DNA from: Cellulomonas sp. Root485
GTDB taxonomy: Bacteria; Actinomycetota; Actinomycetes; Actinomycetales; Cellulomonadaceae
Length of the DNA: 64,000 nucleotides
Assembly: GCF_001426705.1 (NCBI RefSeq)
Contig: NZ_LMFC01000001.1
Location: forward strand, 905,102-969,101
Direction of reading: 5' to 3'
This document shows positions 47,675-56,442 of this stretch, piece by piece. Both the position numbers and the translations under genes were made by a program. Every line of letters starts with the position of its first letter. The stretch's first letter is position 1. The notes below the pieces were generated by a model. It was given only the letters and a program-made list of their open reading frames with translations. It had not been told where the DNA came from and made no database searches.

Positions 47675-47695
47675 GCATCCGGGGGACGTCACACA

Positions 47696-47701
47696 TACAA
47701 T
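47696..47701 (+). promoter_or_regulatory. -10 box of XRE-TPR regulator gene
   Basis: TACAAT, close to the ideal -10 sequence, ends 8 bases before the ATG at 47710; a leaderless or near-leaderless message is likely, as no RBS is present. Confidence 0.6.
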
Positions 47702-47709
47702 GACTGCCC

Positions 47710-49032
47710 ATGACCACGATTGCTGACCGGGTGCGCGACGCTCGGCTCGCCGCAGGGTTGTCCCAGACCTCGCTCGCGGGCTCCGCGTTCTCACCCAGCT
47801 ACATCTCCCTGATCGAGGCGGGTCATCGTGAACCGACCGACTCCGCGCTCGCCGTGCTGGCTACACGCCTGGGCACGACCCTCGAGTACCTGAAGCACGG
47901 CGAGGACGGTCCGAACGAGGCACGTACACGCCTCGAGATCGACTACGCCAAGCTCGACATGACGCAGGGCGACGCCGTCGGTGCGCGACGCAGGCTCGAG
48001 GCGCTGGACCTCGAGATCGTCTCGCCGTCGGTCCGCGTCGACGCGCTGACCACGCTGGCGCACTCGTTCGAGGTCCTGGGCGACCTCGAGTCCGCGGTCG
48101 CCATCCTCGAGCCGCTCCTCGCGGACTCGCGCGGTCGCACGCACCACGTCGAGTCGGCCAAGCTGGCCAACGCGCTGGTGGCTGCCTACCTCGAGGCCGG
48201 CGACCTGCACCGCAGCGTCGAGGTCGGTGAGCGCACCCTCGACGAGCTCGAGGCGGCCGACCTCACGGGTACGGACGAGCACCTGCGCCTGGCGTCCACA
48301 GTGCTGTGGGCATACGTCGAGCGCGGTGACCTCCTGTACGCGACCCACCGGGCCGCGGAGCTCGTGCGGCTCGCAGAGTCCTTGGGCAGCCCGCGCGGTC
48401 GTGGCAGCGTCTACTGGAACGCGGCGCTCGTCGCCGAGCAGCGACGCGACTACGAGCTCGCCCAGCGGTACACGGAGCGCGCGCTCGGGCTGCTGTCGGA
48501 GGGTGAGGCAGACCGTGACCTGCCCCGTCTGCGACTCAACTACGCGTGGCTGCTGCTGCGGTCCGACCCGGTGGACCCGCGGGGGGCGCTCGACCAGATC
48601 GAGCGAGCCGCGCCCGGGCTCGCCGTCCTCGGCTCCGAGCTCGACCTGGCCCGCGTCGACGTCGAGAGCTCTCGTGCGCACCTCCTGCTCGGCGACGTCG
48701 ACGCCGCGGAACGGTACGCGACGGCAGCGCTCGAGCGGCTGGGCGACCCGCCGCGGCTCGAGACGGCCTTCGCCCAGCTCTCCCGTGGTGACGCGCTGCA
48801 CGCGCGTGGCGACGTAGTGGGTGCGGCGCGTGCGTACGAGTCGGCGGCGGACCTGCTCGGCATGATGTCGGCGTCCCGGCAGTCGGCGTCGGCATGGCGC
48901 GACCTGGGTGACCGGTACGCCATGCACGGCGACAGTGCCGCGGCGGCGCAGGCGTACGACCGCGCGCTGCGCGAGGCAGGCTTCCGTCCCACGATCCCGC
49001 TCAGCTCCTGGGAGACCTGGTCGCTGATCTGA
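47710..49032 (+). CDS. XRE-HTH regulator with TPR repeats, candidate peptide receptor
   Basis: A 440-residue protein. Residues 5-60 are an XRE helix-turn-helix (DRVRDARLAAGLSQTSLAG, SPSYISLIEAGHREP, ending LGTTLEYL). Residues about 70-430 are helical pairs of TPR type, for example ALTTLAHSFEVLGDLESAVAILE, VYWNAALVAEQRRDYELAQRYTERAL (ends AQRYTERAL) and SAWRDLGDRYAMHGDSAAAAQAYDRAL (ends AAAAQAYDRAL). This is the architecture of PlcR/Rgg/PrgX-type receptors that bind short imported peptides, and the size is similar though slightly larger. It lies just after a secreted peptide gene. Ligand binding and targets are inference; other actinobacterial XRE-TPR proteins have unrelated roles. Confidence 0.85.
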   Translation: MTTIADRVRDARLAAGLSQTSLAGSAFSPSYISLIEAGHREPTDSALAVLATRLGTTLEYLKHGEDGPNEARTRLEIDYAKLDMTQGDAVGARRRLEALDLEIVSPSVRVDALTTLAHSFEVLGDLESAVAILEPLLADSRGRTHHVESAKLANALVAAYLEAGDLHRSVEVGERTLDELEAADLTGTDEHLRLASTVLWAYVERGDLLYATHRAAELVRLAESLGSPRGRGSVYWNAALVAEQRRDYELAQRYTERALGLLSEGEADRDLPRLRLNYAWLLLRSDPVDPRGALDQIERAAPGLAVLGSELDLARVDVESSRAHLLLGDVDAAERYATAALERLGDPPRLETAFAQLSRGDALHARGDVVGAARAYESAADLLGMMSASRQSASAWRDLGDRYAMHGDSAAAAQAYDRALREAGFRPTIPLSSWETWSLI

Positions 49033-49048
49033 TCGAGGTCGGAGAACA

Positions 49049-49086
49049 GTGAAGGCGTCACCCCGCAGGGGGGGTGACGCCTTCAC
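49049..49086 (+). terminator. Strong terminator of XRE-TPR gene
   Basis: A perfect 16-bp stem (49049-49064 with 49071-49086) with a 6-nt loop, 17 bases after the stop. The 120 bases that follow hold no gene that I can see. Confidence 0.85.
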
Positions 49087-49208
49087 CGTGTCTGCTGCCT
49101 GATCAGGGACGACTGCGCGATGCGGTACAGCGGGCCCGGTGCGGCGCAGCGACCCGATGCGGGACAGCGATCCGACGAGGGGCAGCAGCGCGGCGACGGA
49201 CACAGCGA

Positions 49209-49240
49209 GAGGCGCCACCCCCTTGCGGGGATGGCGCCTC
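49209..49240 (-). terminator. Terminator of rpsT
   Basis: On the minus strand a 14-pair stem with one G-U pair closes a GCAA (GNRA) tetraloop, 70 bases after the rpsT stop. Confidence 0.75.
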
Positions 49241-49310
49241 CGTTGGTGCTGATGCCGCTGATCGCGGCGGCCGGCGGTCACGGCCCTGCCGTGACCCGCT
49301 CAGCGGTGGA

Positions 49311-49571
49311 TCAGAGTGCGCCGACCGACTTCGCCAGCGCCGACTTCTTGTTGGCGGCCTGGTTCTCGTGGATGACACCCTTCGAGACAGCCTTGTCGAG
49401 CTTGCGCGACGCCTCGACGAGGGCCGTCGAAGCGGCCTCCTTGTCGCCACCGGCGACGGCCTCGCGGACGCGACGGATGTGCGTCTTGAGCTCGGACTTC
49501 ACCGCCTTGTTGCGCAGGCGCGCCTTCTCGTTGGTGGTGATGCGCTTGATCTGGGACTTGATGTTGGCCAC
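49311..49571 (-). CDS. rpsT: 30S ribosomal protein S20
   Basis: An 86-residue basic helical protein that binds the 5' domain of 16S rRNA. It opens [30 protein letters not shown] and ends [14 protein letters not shown] (short forms: [17 protein letters not shown]), the standard S20 sequence. GTG 49571 has GAGAG upstream. The likely promoter (minus-strand TAACAT, 49711-49716) leaves a leader of over 130 bases with a short hairpin. This gene often feeds back on its own translation, but I see no proof of a binding mimic. Confidence 0.96.
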   Translation of the reverse strand: MANIKSQIKRITTNEKARLRNKAVKSELKTHIRRVREAVAGGDKEAASTALVEASRKLDKAVSKGVIHENQAANKKSALAKSVGAL

Positions 49572-49710
49572 GTGTGGACTCTCTTGTGCGTTCGCCGAAG
49601 CGATCTGACAGGTCTAGAGGGCGCGCACAGCTCCGGGACTAGGGCGTGGGGATACCCGCGGAGAGGAACTGGGCTTGTGCCCGCCGACCCGGGCGGACAC
49701 GCGAATCACC

Positions 49711-49716
49711 ATGTTA
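49711..49716 (-). promoter_or_regulatory. -10 box of rpsT
   Basis: TAACAT on the minus strand, in the only AT-rich patch upstream of rpsT; it implies a leader of about 130 bases. Confidence 0.45.
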
Positions 49717-49774
49717 GCAGGCAGGGGGCACAGAGCCGAACCGCGTGACGGGTCTCACGAGGGCTCACGGGACC

Positions 49775-50278
49775 TCACCAGCCGTGCGTGCGACGCAGTG
49801 CCACGGCCACCTCGTCGAAGAGGGCCCGGTCGACGATCGCGCCCTCACGACGGACCGCGGACTGTCGAAGCCGGAGCACGCGGTCGAGCCGGACCTCGCT
49901 GGGGCGTCGCCGGGAGTCCCACGCGCCCGCGCCGATATCCATCCACACGCGACCGCGGCGGGCTTCGAGGGCGGCGTCGCGCGAGTGGTCCTTGCTGGTG
50001 AGCATCAGGCCGAGCAGCTCGTCCGACTCGCGCCCGATCACCAGGACGGGACGGTCCTTGCCCTGGCTCGGGTCGTCCTCGAACGGGACCCACGCCCAGA
50101 CGATCTCGCCGGGGTCCGCATCGCCGTCCAGCGCCGGGGCGTACTGGAGGTGGACGGTGCCGCGGTGGTCGGGCAAGGTCGCCCGCGGAGGCGCTGGAAC
50201 GGGGGAGGTGCCCGTCAGGCGGGCGACGCCGTCGCGGAGCGCTCGGCGTACACGGGTCCAGCGCGAGCTCGTCGTCAC
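49775..50278 (-). CDS. PemK/MazF-like protein
   Basis: A 167-residue member of the PemK/MazF endoribonuclease toxin fold. A basic N-terminal 50 residues precede the domain, which starts at GEIVWAWVPFEDDPSQGKDRPVLVIGR (short form PFEDDPSQGKDRPVLV) and continues LLGLMLTSKDH and the terminal strand EVRLDRVLRL. No antitoxin gene (small ribbon-helix-helix or AbrB-like) lies next to it, and the family has many solitary chromosomal members in actinobacteria whose toxicity is unproven. GTG 50278 is leaderless (TACGGT seven bases upstream). Confidence 0.85.
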   Translation of the reverse strand: MTTSSRWTRVRRALRDGVARLTGTSPVPAPPRATLPDHRGTVHLQYAPALDGDADPGEIVWAWVPFEDDPSQGKDRPVLVIGRESDELLGLMLTSKDHSRDAALEARRGRVWMDIGAGAWDSRRRPSEVRLDRVLRLRQSAVRREGAIVDRALFDEVAVALRRTHGW

Positions 50279-50285
50279 GGGCCCG

Positions 50286-50291
50286 ACCGTA
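50286..50291 (-). promoter_or_regulatory. -10 box of leaderless PemK-like gene
   Basis: TACGGT on the minus strand is followed after 7 bases by the GTG at 50278. Confidence 0.5.
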
Positions 50292-50352
50292 CCGGGCGGG
50301 TGGCGCCCGCGGGCAGCGGCCCGGACCGACGACCCGCCCGTGCAGGTCCACG

Positions 50353-50365
50353 TAACGCGGCGTTA
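50353..50365. promoter_or_regulatory. Operator-like palindrome before ATP-grasp cassette
   Basis: TAACGC-G-GCGTTA, a perfect 13-base inverted repeat, lies 12 bases before the -10 box (TACTGT, 50378-50383), overlapping the expected -35 region. It is well placed for a repressor or activator of the three-gene cassette. It is not a clear match to a named regulator. Confidence 0.45.
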
Positions 50366-50377
50366 TCACCGGGCGGA

Positions 50378-50383
50378 TACTGT
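50378..50383 (+). promoter_or_regulatory. -10 box of leaderless ATP-grasp gene
   Basis: TACTGT is followed after 7 bases by the ATG at 50391. Confidence 0.6.
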
Positions 50384-50390
50384 CCGGATC

Positions 50391-51980
50391 ATGGCGGACC
50401 TGTTCGACGACTATCCCACCGGACCGGCGTGGGACGAGATGATCGATCCCGACGGTGGGGGCTCCCTCGCGGCGTACAAGGGACTGCATCGTGCGCTGGC
50501 CCAGCTCAGCGCCGGAGAGCTCCGGGCACGCGCCGAGACGCTCGCCCGCTCCTACCTCGCGCAGGGCGTCACGTTCGACTTCGCCGGCGAGGAACGCCCG
50601 TTCCCGCTCGATGTCGTGCCCCGGGTGCTCGCGGGTGACGAGTGGGAGCACGTGGCACCGGGTGTGGCACAGCGTGTCCGGGCGCTCGAGGCGTTCCTGG
50701 CCGACGTCTACGGTCCCCAGCGCGCGATCGCCGACGGGGTGATCCCGCGCAGCGTCGTGGTCTCGTCGACCAACTTCCTGCGTGCGGCGCGCGGGATCAA
50801 TCCGCCGAACGGCGTGCGCGTGCACGTGTCCGGCATCGACCTGGTCCGGGACAGCCTCGGCGGCTGGCGGGTTCTCGAGGACAACGTGCGGGTGCCCAGC
50901 GGGGTCAGCTACGTGCTGTCCAACCGCCGGGCGATGGCCCAGACGTTCCCCGAGCTGTTCGCTGCCCTGCGGATCCGGCCGGTCGCCGACTACCCCCGGC
51001 GGCTCCTCGCGGCGCTGACCGCGGCGGCGCCGTCGGGCGTCGACGAGCCGACGGTCGTCGTGCTGACGCCCGGGGTGTTCAACAGCGCCTACTACGAGCA
51101 CTCCCTGCTTGCCCGGACGATGGGGGTCGAGCTGGTGGAGGGCCGCGACCTGTTCTGCTCGGGCGGTCGCGTGTGGATGCGCACGACGCAGGGGCGGCGC
51201 CGGGTCGACGTCATCTACCGGCGGGTCGACGACGACTTCCTCGACCCGGTCGTGTTCCGCAACGACTCCTACCTGGGCAGCCCCGGGCTCATGACGTGCG
51301 CGCGCAACGGCACCGTGACCATCGCGAACGCGGTGGGCAACGGGGTGGCCGACGACAAGCTCGTCTACACCTACGTGCCCGACCTGATCCGGTACTACCT
51401 CAGCGAGCAGCCGATCCTGCGCAACGTCGACACGTGGCGGCTGGAGGAGCCGGACGCGCTGGAGGAGGTGCTGGACCGGCTGGACGAGCTCGTGGTCAAG
51501 CCCGTCGACGGCTCCGGCGGCAAGGGCCTGGTCGTCGGACCGAAGGCGTCTGCGGCCGAGCTGGCGACGCTGAAGGTGCGGCTCCGGGAGGACCCGCGCG
51601 GGTGGATCGCGCAGCCGGTCGTGCAGCTCTCGACCGTTCCCACGCTCGTCGAGGACGGCCTGCGACCGCGACACACGGACCTGCGCCCGTTCGCGGTGAA
51701 CGACGGCGAGTCCGTGTTCGTGCTCCCGGGCGGGCTCACGCGCGTGGCGCTCCCCGAGGGCGAGCTCGTCGTCAACTCCTCGCAGGGCGGCGGCTCGAAG
51801 GACACGTGGGTGCTCGGCGGGGCGGTGCCGCGCCGCGCCGTGCGGCACCAGTCGGACCTCCCGCAGGCCGTCGCGCAGGACTCGGCGGTCCCCATCGACT
51901 CCAACCCCAACGACGTGCGCGCCCAGGTGATGCAGCAGCAGCAGCAGCGCACGACCACCGCAGGAGGTTCCCCGTGCTGA
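50391..51980 (+). CDS. Circularly permuted ATP-grasp protein (DUF404/407)
   Basis: A 529-residue protein predicted to ligate amide or peptide bonds at the cost of ATP. Family motifs are AYKGLHRALAQLSAGELRAR near 30, GINPPNGVRVHVSGIDLVRD near 135-155 (short form VRVHVSGIDLVRD), EDNVRVPSGVSYVLSNRR near 165-180, RVDVIYRRVDDDFLDP near 275, KPVDGSGGKGLVVGP near 370 (nucleotide loop) and NSSQGGGSKDTWVL near 465. It has a Gln-rich tail (QQQQQ). It starts the conserved ATP-grasp / alpha-E / transglutaminase trio and overlaps the next gene by 7 bases. The peptide or amino-acid substrate is unknown. Confidence 0.9.
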   Translation: MADLFDDYPTGPAWDEMIDPDGGGSLAAYKGLHRALAQLSAGELRARAETLARSYLAQGVTFDFAGEERPFPLDVVPRVLAGDEWEHVAPGVAQRVRALEAFLADVYGPQRAIADGVIPRSVVVSSTNFLRAARGINPPNGVRVHVSGIDLVRDSLGGWRVLEDNVRVPSGVSYVLSNRRAMAQTFPELFAALRIRPVADYPRRLLAALTAAAPSGVDEPTVVVLTPGVFNSAYYEHSLLARTMGVELVEGRDLFCSGGRVWMRTTQGRRRVDVIYRRVDDDFLDPVVFRNDSYLGSPGLMTCARNGTVTIANAVGNGVADDKLVYTYVPDLIRYYLSEQPILRNVDTWRLEEPDALEEVLDRLDELVVKPVDGSGGKGLVVGPKASAAELATLKVRLREDPRGWIAQPVVQLSTVPTLVEDGLRPRHTDLRPFAVNDGESVFVLPGGLTRVALPEGELVVNSSQGGGSKDTWVLGGAVPRRAVRHQSDLPQAVAQDSAVPIDSNPNDVRAQVMQQQQQRTTTAGGSPC

Positions 51981-52903
51981 GCCGGATCGCGGAGTCGTTG
52001 TTCTGGATCGGTCGCTACGTCGAGCGCGCGGACGACACCGCCCGTCTGCTCGACGTGCACGTGCAGATCCTGCTGGAGGACCCGTGGGCGGAGGAGGACC
52101 TGGCCTGCCGGTCGCTCCTGTCCGTGATGGACCGGGAACCGCCGCCCGCGCACGTCGAGGTCGGCCGCGAGTACGTGCTGGACATGCTCGCGTACGACCG
52201 GTTCGCGCCGTCGTCCATCGCGGGGTCCCTGGTGTCGGCGCGGGAGAACGCCCGCCGCGCCCGCGAGATCATCTCGACCGAGCTGTGGGAGTGCCTCAAC
52301 GCGACCTGGAACCAGCTGCCGTCCCACATGAGGCCCGCGCGCCCGCACGACTACTTCACGTGGGTGCGGGAACGTGCGGCCATCGTCGCCGGGATCATGG
52401 ACTCGGCCACGTCGCGCGACGACACCTGGAACTTCATGGTGCTCGGCCGGTCGATCGAGCGGGCCGACATGACCGCCCGCCTGCTGACCACGCGCGCGCT
52501 CGCCGGCTCGGCGGGACCGAGCTGGACCACCCTGCTGCGGTCGTGCGGTGCGCACGAGGCCTTCCTGCGGATGTATCGCGGGGCTGCGTCCGACGAGCGG
52601 GCCGCCGGCTTCCTGCTGACCGACCGCCTGTTCCCCCGGTCCATCGTCTTCGCGCTGAACCAGGCCGAGGCGTGCCTGGCCAACCTCGAGGGCACGTCGG
52701 ACCGGGCGGCCGTGGACGACGCGCGGCGGCACATCGGGTACGTCCGCACCAACCTGGAGTACCGCCCGCTGCTCGAGGTCCTCGACTCGCTGCCCAAGGA
52801 GATGGAACGCGTGCAACGCGCCTGCTCCGCAGCCTCGGACGCGATCCGTGGCCGGTACTTCCCGAGCGCTTCCTCGACGAACTGGGTGGGTGAGGCGCTG
52901 TGA
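51974..52903 (+). CDS. Alpha-E domain protein
   Basis: A 309-residue all-helical protein. It has the alpha-E signatures LSRIAESLFWIGRYVERADDTARLLDVH at the start (short form ESLFWIGRYVERADDTA), a second internal copy FMVLGRSIERADMTARLL near 155, and DRLFPRSIVFALNQAE near 215. The family nearly always sits with an ATP-grasp ligase and a transglutaminase-like protein. The activity is unproven; it is probably a partner or accessory subunit. GTG 51974 has AGGAGG at 51962-51967, inside the upstream gene. Its stop overlaps the next GTG (GTGA). Confidence 0.9.
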   Translation: MLSRIAESLFWIGRYVERADDTARLLDVHVQILLEDPWAEEDLACRSLLSVMDREPPPAHVEVGREYVLDMLAYDRFAPSSIAGSLVSARENARRAREIISTELWECLNATWNQLPSHMRPARPHDYFTWVRERAAIVAGIMDSATSRDDTWNFMVLGRSIERADMTARLLTTRALAGSAGPSWTTLLRSCGAHEAFLRMYRGAASDERAAGFLLTDRLFPRSIVFALNQAEACLANLEGTSDRAAVDDARRHIGYVRTNLEYRPLLEVLDSLPKEMERVQRACSAASDAIRGRYFPSASSTNWVGEAL

Positions 52904-53739
52904 GCAGGCTCCGGGTCGTGCACACGTCGACGTTCCGGTACGACAGCGCCGTGGTGGCGTCGTACAACGAGGCACGGATGACGCCGTTGTCCCAGCAGGG
53001 GCAGACGGTGCTGGAGACGAGGATCGACGTGCAGCCGCACACCGGCTGGCACGAGTACCGCGACTACTGGGGGACGGCCGTCTCGGCGTTCGAGGTGCTG
53101 ACCCCGCACGACTCGATGGTGATCACGGCGGAGCACCTGGTCGAGGTGGCCGAGCGGCCCCAGCTGCGGTCCCCGGCGACGTGGGACACGCTGCGCGGTG
53201 CGGAGCTGCGCGACCGGCTGGCGGAGTTCCTCTCGGACACACCGACGACCGCGCCGCCGCAGGACGTGGTGGCGCTGGCGCAGCAGGCGGCGGGGGACCT
53301 CGAGCCGGCGGACGCGGCGCTCGCGGTCGCCGGAGCGCTGCGCGACCAGATGGAGTACATCCCCGGGGTCACCACGGTGCACACCCCGGCCTCCGAGGCC
53401 TGGACCGCCCGGGCGGGGGTGTGCCAGGACATCGCGCACCTGGTCGCGGGTGCGTTGCGCGCCATCGGGATCCCGGCGCGGTACGTCTCCGGTTACCTGC
53501 ACCCCGACTCCGAGGCGCCCGTCGGCACGACCGTCCTCGGTGACTCGCACGCCTGGGTCGAGTGGTGGGTGGGCGAGTGGTGCGCGTACGACGTGACCAA
53601 CCGGGTCGTCGCCGGTGACCACCACGTCGTCCTCGCCCGGGGGCGGTCCTACGACGACGTCCCGCCGATGCGAGGGATCTACGCCGGTGCCGGCACGCAG
53701 GCGGCGGAGGTCCAGGTGCAGATCACGCGCGAGGCCTGA
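52900..53739 (+). CDS. Transglutaminase-like protein
   Basis: A 279-residue cysteine-protease-fold protein. It has an N-terminal beta domain (MSRLRVVHTSTFRYD, family-typical) and the catalytic triad Cys175 (RAGVCQDIAH), His217 (DSHAWVEWW) and Asp231 (YDVTN). It probably cleaves or forms an amide bond in the product of the ATP-grasp partner. It completes the operon and overlaps the upstream gene by 4 bases. The stop lies 3 bases from that of the convergent isomerase-like gene. Confidence 0.9.
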   Translation: MSRLRVVHTSTFRYDSAVVASYNEARMTPLSQQGQTVLETRIDVQPHTGWHEYRDYWGTAVSAFEVLTPHDSMVITAEHLVEVAERPQLRSPATWDTLRGAELRDRLAEFLSDTPTTAPPQDVVALAQQAAGDLEPADAALAVAGALRDQMEYIPGVTTVHTPASEAWTARAGVCQDIAHLVAGALRAIGIPARYVSGYLHPDSEAPVGTTVLGDSHAWVEWWVGEWCAYDVTNRVVAGDHHVVLARGRSYDDVPPMRGIYAGAGTQAAEVQVQITREA

Positions 53740-53742
53740 CGG

Positions 53743-54450
53743 TCACGGGGTCAGTCGCCGGCTGAGGGCGTCGTCGAGCGCGGCGGCGTCGCCGTCGACC
53801 GTGAGGCGCTCGTCGGCGGCTGCCGCGCGACCCCACAGCAGCAGGGCGAGCGCCTCGGCTGGGCCGGTCACGGTGGCGGACGGCGCACCCGACCCGCCGA
53901 GCAGCCAGGACCGCCCCGCGTCGTCCGCCACCAGGCCGACCGGCGCGGGCAGCGGCTCCATGCGGCCCATCCGTTCCTGCCGTGGCTGCATCACGGTGAC
54001 CACCTCGTCGACGGTGTCCGCCCAGATCCGAGGCTCGATGCTCAGGTCCAGGCCGCCGGCGGTACGCAGGTCCCACAGGTGCACGAGCGTCTCGTGGGTC
54101 TGGCGGCGGTGCCAGAACGAGGCCGGTCCGTTCTCGACGAGCGTCCACGCCACGGCGTCCGGCCCGAGCTCGGTGAGCGTGTCCCGCAGCTCGGCGGCGC
54201 AGGTGGCGTAGAGGTCCTCGAGCACGAACGGACCCCGGCCCAGCGGGGTCTCCTGCTTCCGGCGCGCCTGCGCGGCCGCCCAGTGGTGGATGCGGGCGAG
54301 GTGCACGACGAGGTCCTTGACGCGCCAACGGCCGCACCAGGGCACGCGCGTGGTGGGGTCGACGAGCGGGATGGTGCCGAGGAAGTCGTCCTGGAGGGCG
54401 CCGAGGACGGTGAGGAGGTCGGCTGGCGCATCGGCACGGTCCGTCGTCAT
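53743..54450 (-). CDS. Maleylpyruvate isomerase / DinB-like protein
   Basis: A 235-residue protein of the mycothiol-dependent maleylpyruvate isomerase family. The N-terminal four-helix DinB-type bundle has VPWCGRWRVKDLVVHLARIHHWAAAQ (short form WRVKDLVVHLARIHHW, with the metal His), a second His in RRQTHETLVHLWDL near 125, and a C-terminal SCP2-like strand region (GLVADDAG, VTGPAEALALLLWGR). It probably uses mycothiol in metabolism or detoxification; the substrate is unknown. ATG 54450 is chosen over upstream codons because a TATCCC box lies just upstream. Confidence 0.85.
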   Translation of the reverse strand: MTTDRADAPADLLTVLGALQDDFLGTIPLVDPTTRVPWCGRWRVKDLVVHLARIHHWAAAQARRKQETPLGRGPFVLEDLYATCAAELRDTLTELGPDAVAWTLVENGPASFWHRRQTHETLVHLWDLRTAGGLDLSIEPRIWADTVDEVVTVMQPRQERMGRMEPLPAPVGLVADDAGRSWLLGGSGAPSATVTGPAEALALLLWGRAAAADERLTVDGDAAALDDALSRRLTP

Positions 54451-54561
54451 GGGACCATGGTGGGATAGACCACCGACAGCCGACAGGCGGTCACCGGTCA
54501 CCGTTCGTCGGGAAGGCGCCAGCACCTGCGCCGCCCGACTCCGACGCCAGGAGCAGTCCGC

Positions 54562-56442
54562 TTGTCCCCGATCCCGAGTGCAGCCGCCTCGTCGCGCATC
54601 CATCCCGCGGCGACGGCGCCTGACCTGCTGCGCAACTTCTGCATCATCGCGCACATCGACCACGGCAAGTCCACGCTGGCCGACCGCATGCTGCAGCTCA
54701 CCGGCGTCGTCGACTCCCGGGCGATGCGCGCGCAGTACCTGGACCGCATGGACATCGAGCGCGAGCGCGGCATCACCATCAAGTCGCAGGCCGTGCGCAT
54801 GCCGTGGGGCGTGGACGACAAGGCCTTCGCGCTGAACATGATCGACACCCCCGGGCACGTCGACTTCACGTACGAGGTGTCCCGGTCGCTGGCCGCCTGC
54901 GAGGGTGCGGTGCTGCTGGTCGACGCCGCGCAGGGCATCGAGGCCCAGACGCTGGCCAACCTGTACCTGGCGCTCGAGAACGACCTGACGATCATCCCGG
55001 TGCTCAACAAGATCGACCTGCCGGCCGCCCAGCCCGAGAAGTACGCGGAGGAGCTGGCCAAGCTCATCGGCGGCGAGCCCGAGGACTGCCTGCGGGTGTC
55101 CGGCAAGACGGGTGCGGGCGTCGTCGAGCTCCTGGACCGCATCGTCGAGCTGGTGCCCCCGCCCACCGGCGACGCGGACGCCCCGGCCCGCGCGATGATC
55201 TTCGACTCGGTCTACGACACGTACCGCGGCGTCGTGACCTACGTGCGGGTCATCGACGGCAACCTCAACCCGCGCGAGAAGATCGTCATGATGTCGACGC
55301 GCGCGACGCACGAGCTGCTCGAGATCGGCGTCATCTCCCCGGAGCCCGTGCCGACCAAGGGTCTCGGCGTCGGCGAGGTGGGCTACCTGATCACCGGCGT
55401 GAAGGACGTCCGCCAGTCGAAGGTCGGCGACACCGTCACCAACGCGAGCAAGCCTGCTGCGTCGGCCCTGGGTGGGTACTCCGACCCCAAGCCGATGGTG
55501 TTCTCGGGTCTGTACCCGATCGACGGCACCGACTACCCGATCCTGCGCGACGCCCTCGACAAGCTGAAGCTCAACGACGCGGCCCTGAACTACGAGCCGG
55601 AGACGTCGGTGGCGCTCGGTTTCGGGTTCCGCGTCGGCTTCCTCGGTCTCCTGCACCTGGAGATCGTGCGCGAGCGGCTCGAGCGCGAGTTCGACCTGGA
55701 CCTCATCTCGACCGCGCCGAACGTCGTCTACGAGGTCACCCTCGAGGACAGGACCGTGGTCACGGTGACCAACCCGAGCGAGTTCCCCGCGGGCAAGATC
55801 GGTGACGTCAACGAGCCGATGGTCAAGGCGACGATCCTGTCCCCGTCCGAGTTCATCGGCGCGATCATGGAGCTCTGCCAGACCAAGCGCGGCGAGCTGC
55901 AGGGCATGGACTACCTGTCCGAGGAGCGCGTCGAGCTGCGCTACGTGCTGCCCATGGCGGAGATCGTGTTCGACTTCTTCGACCAGCTGAAGTCCAAGAC
56001 GCGCGGGTACGCGAGCCTCGACTACGAGCGCATCGGCGACCAGGTGGCGGACCTGGTGAAGGTCGACATCCTCCTGCAGGGCGAGACGGTCGACGCGTTC
56101 AGCGCCATCGTGCACAAGGACAAGGCCTACGCGTACGGCGTCATGATGACCGCCAAGCTCAAGGACCTGATCCCGCGCCAGCAGTTCGAGGTGCCGATCC
56201 AGGCGGCCATCGGTGCGCGGATCATCGCGCGCGAGACCATCCGGGCCATCCGCAAGGACGTCCTGGCCAAGTGCTACGGCGGCGACATCACCCGCAAGCG
56301 CAAGCTCCTGGAGAAGCAGAAGGAGGGCAAGAAGCGCATGAAGACGATCGGCCGGGTCGACGTGCCGCAGGAGGCCTTCATCGCCGCTCTCTCCAGCGAG
56401 CCCGCGGGGTCGGCCGGCGGCAAGGACGCGAAGAAGAAGTGA
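54562..56442 (+). CDS. lepA: Elongation factor 4 (LepA)
   Basis: A ribosome-bound GTPase that back-translocates or aids assembly under ionic stress. The protein is 626 residues. G1 AHIDHGKST is at 30-38, G2 [10 protein letters not shown]3 DTPGHVDF near 95, and G4 NKIDLPAA near 150. Domain II, III/V and the unique C-terminal domain (SYDERIGDQ-type region [16 protein letters not shown], and [29 protein letters not shown] shown by [12 protein letters not shown]) are complete. TTG 54562 has GGAG about 9 bases upstream. It overlaps hemW by 4 nt (GTGA). Confidence 0.97.
   Translation: MSPIPSAAASSRIHPAATAPDLLRNFCIIAHIDHGKSTLADRMLQLTGVVDSRAMRAQYLDRMDIERERGITIKSQAVRMPWGVDDKAFALNMIDTPGHVDFTYEVSRSLAACEGAVLLVDAAQGIEAQTLANLYLALENDLTIIPVLNKIDLPAAQPEKYAEELAKLIGGEPEDCLRVSGKTGAGVVELLDRIVELVPPPTGDADAPARAMIFDSVYDTYRGVVTYVRVIDGNLNPREKIVMMSTRATHELLEIGVISPEPVPTKGLGVGEVGYLITGVKDVRQSKVGDTVTNASKPAASALGGYSDPKPMVFSGLYPIDGTDYPILRDALDKLKLNDAALNYEPETSVALGFGFRVGFLGLLHLEIVRERLEREFDLDLISTAPNVVYEVTLEDRTVVTVTNPSEFPAGKIGDVNEPMVKATILSPSEFIGAIMELCQTKRGELQGMDYLSEERVELRYVLPMAEIVFDFFDQLKSKTRGYASLDYERIGDQVADLVKVDILLQGETVDAFSAIVHKDKAYAYGVMMTAKLKDLIPRQQFEVPIQAAIGARIIARETIRAIRKDVLAKCYGGDITRKRKLLEKQKEGKKRMKTIGRVDVPQEAFIAALSSEPAGSAGGKDAKKK

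Noticed and set aside
49087..49208. Possible small RNA or gene between terminators
   Set aside because: No RBS-backed frame, promoter or fold beyond the two flanking terminators could be supported.
49775..50278. Complete toxin-antitoxin module
   Set aside because: Only the PemK/MazF-like gene is present; no antitoxin-sized frame with an RBS lies on either side.
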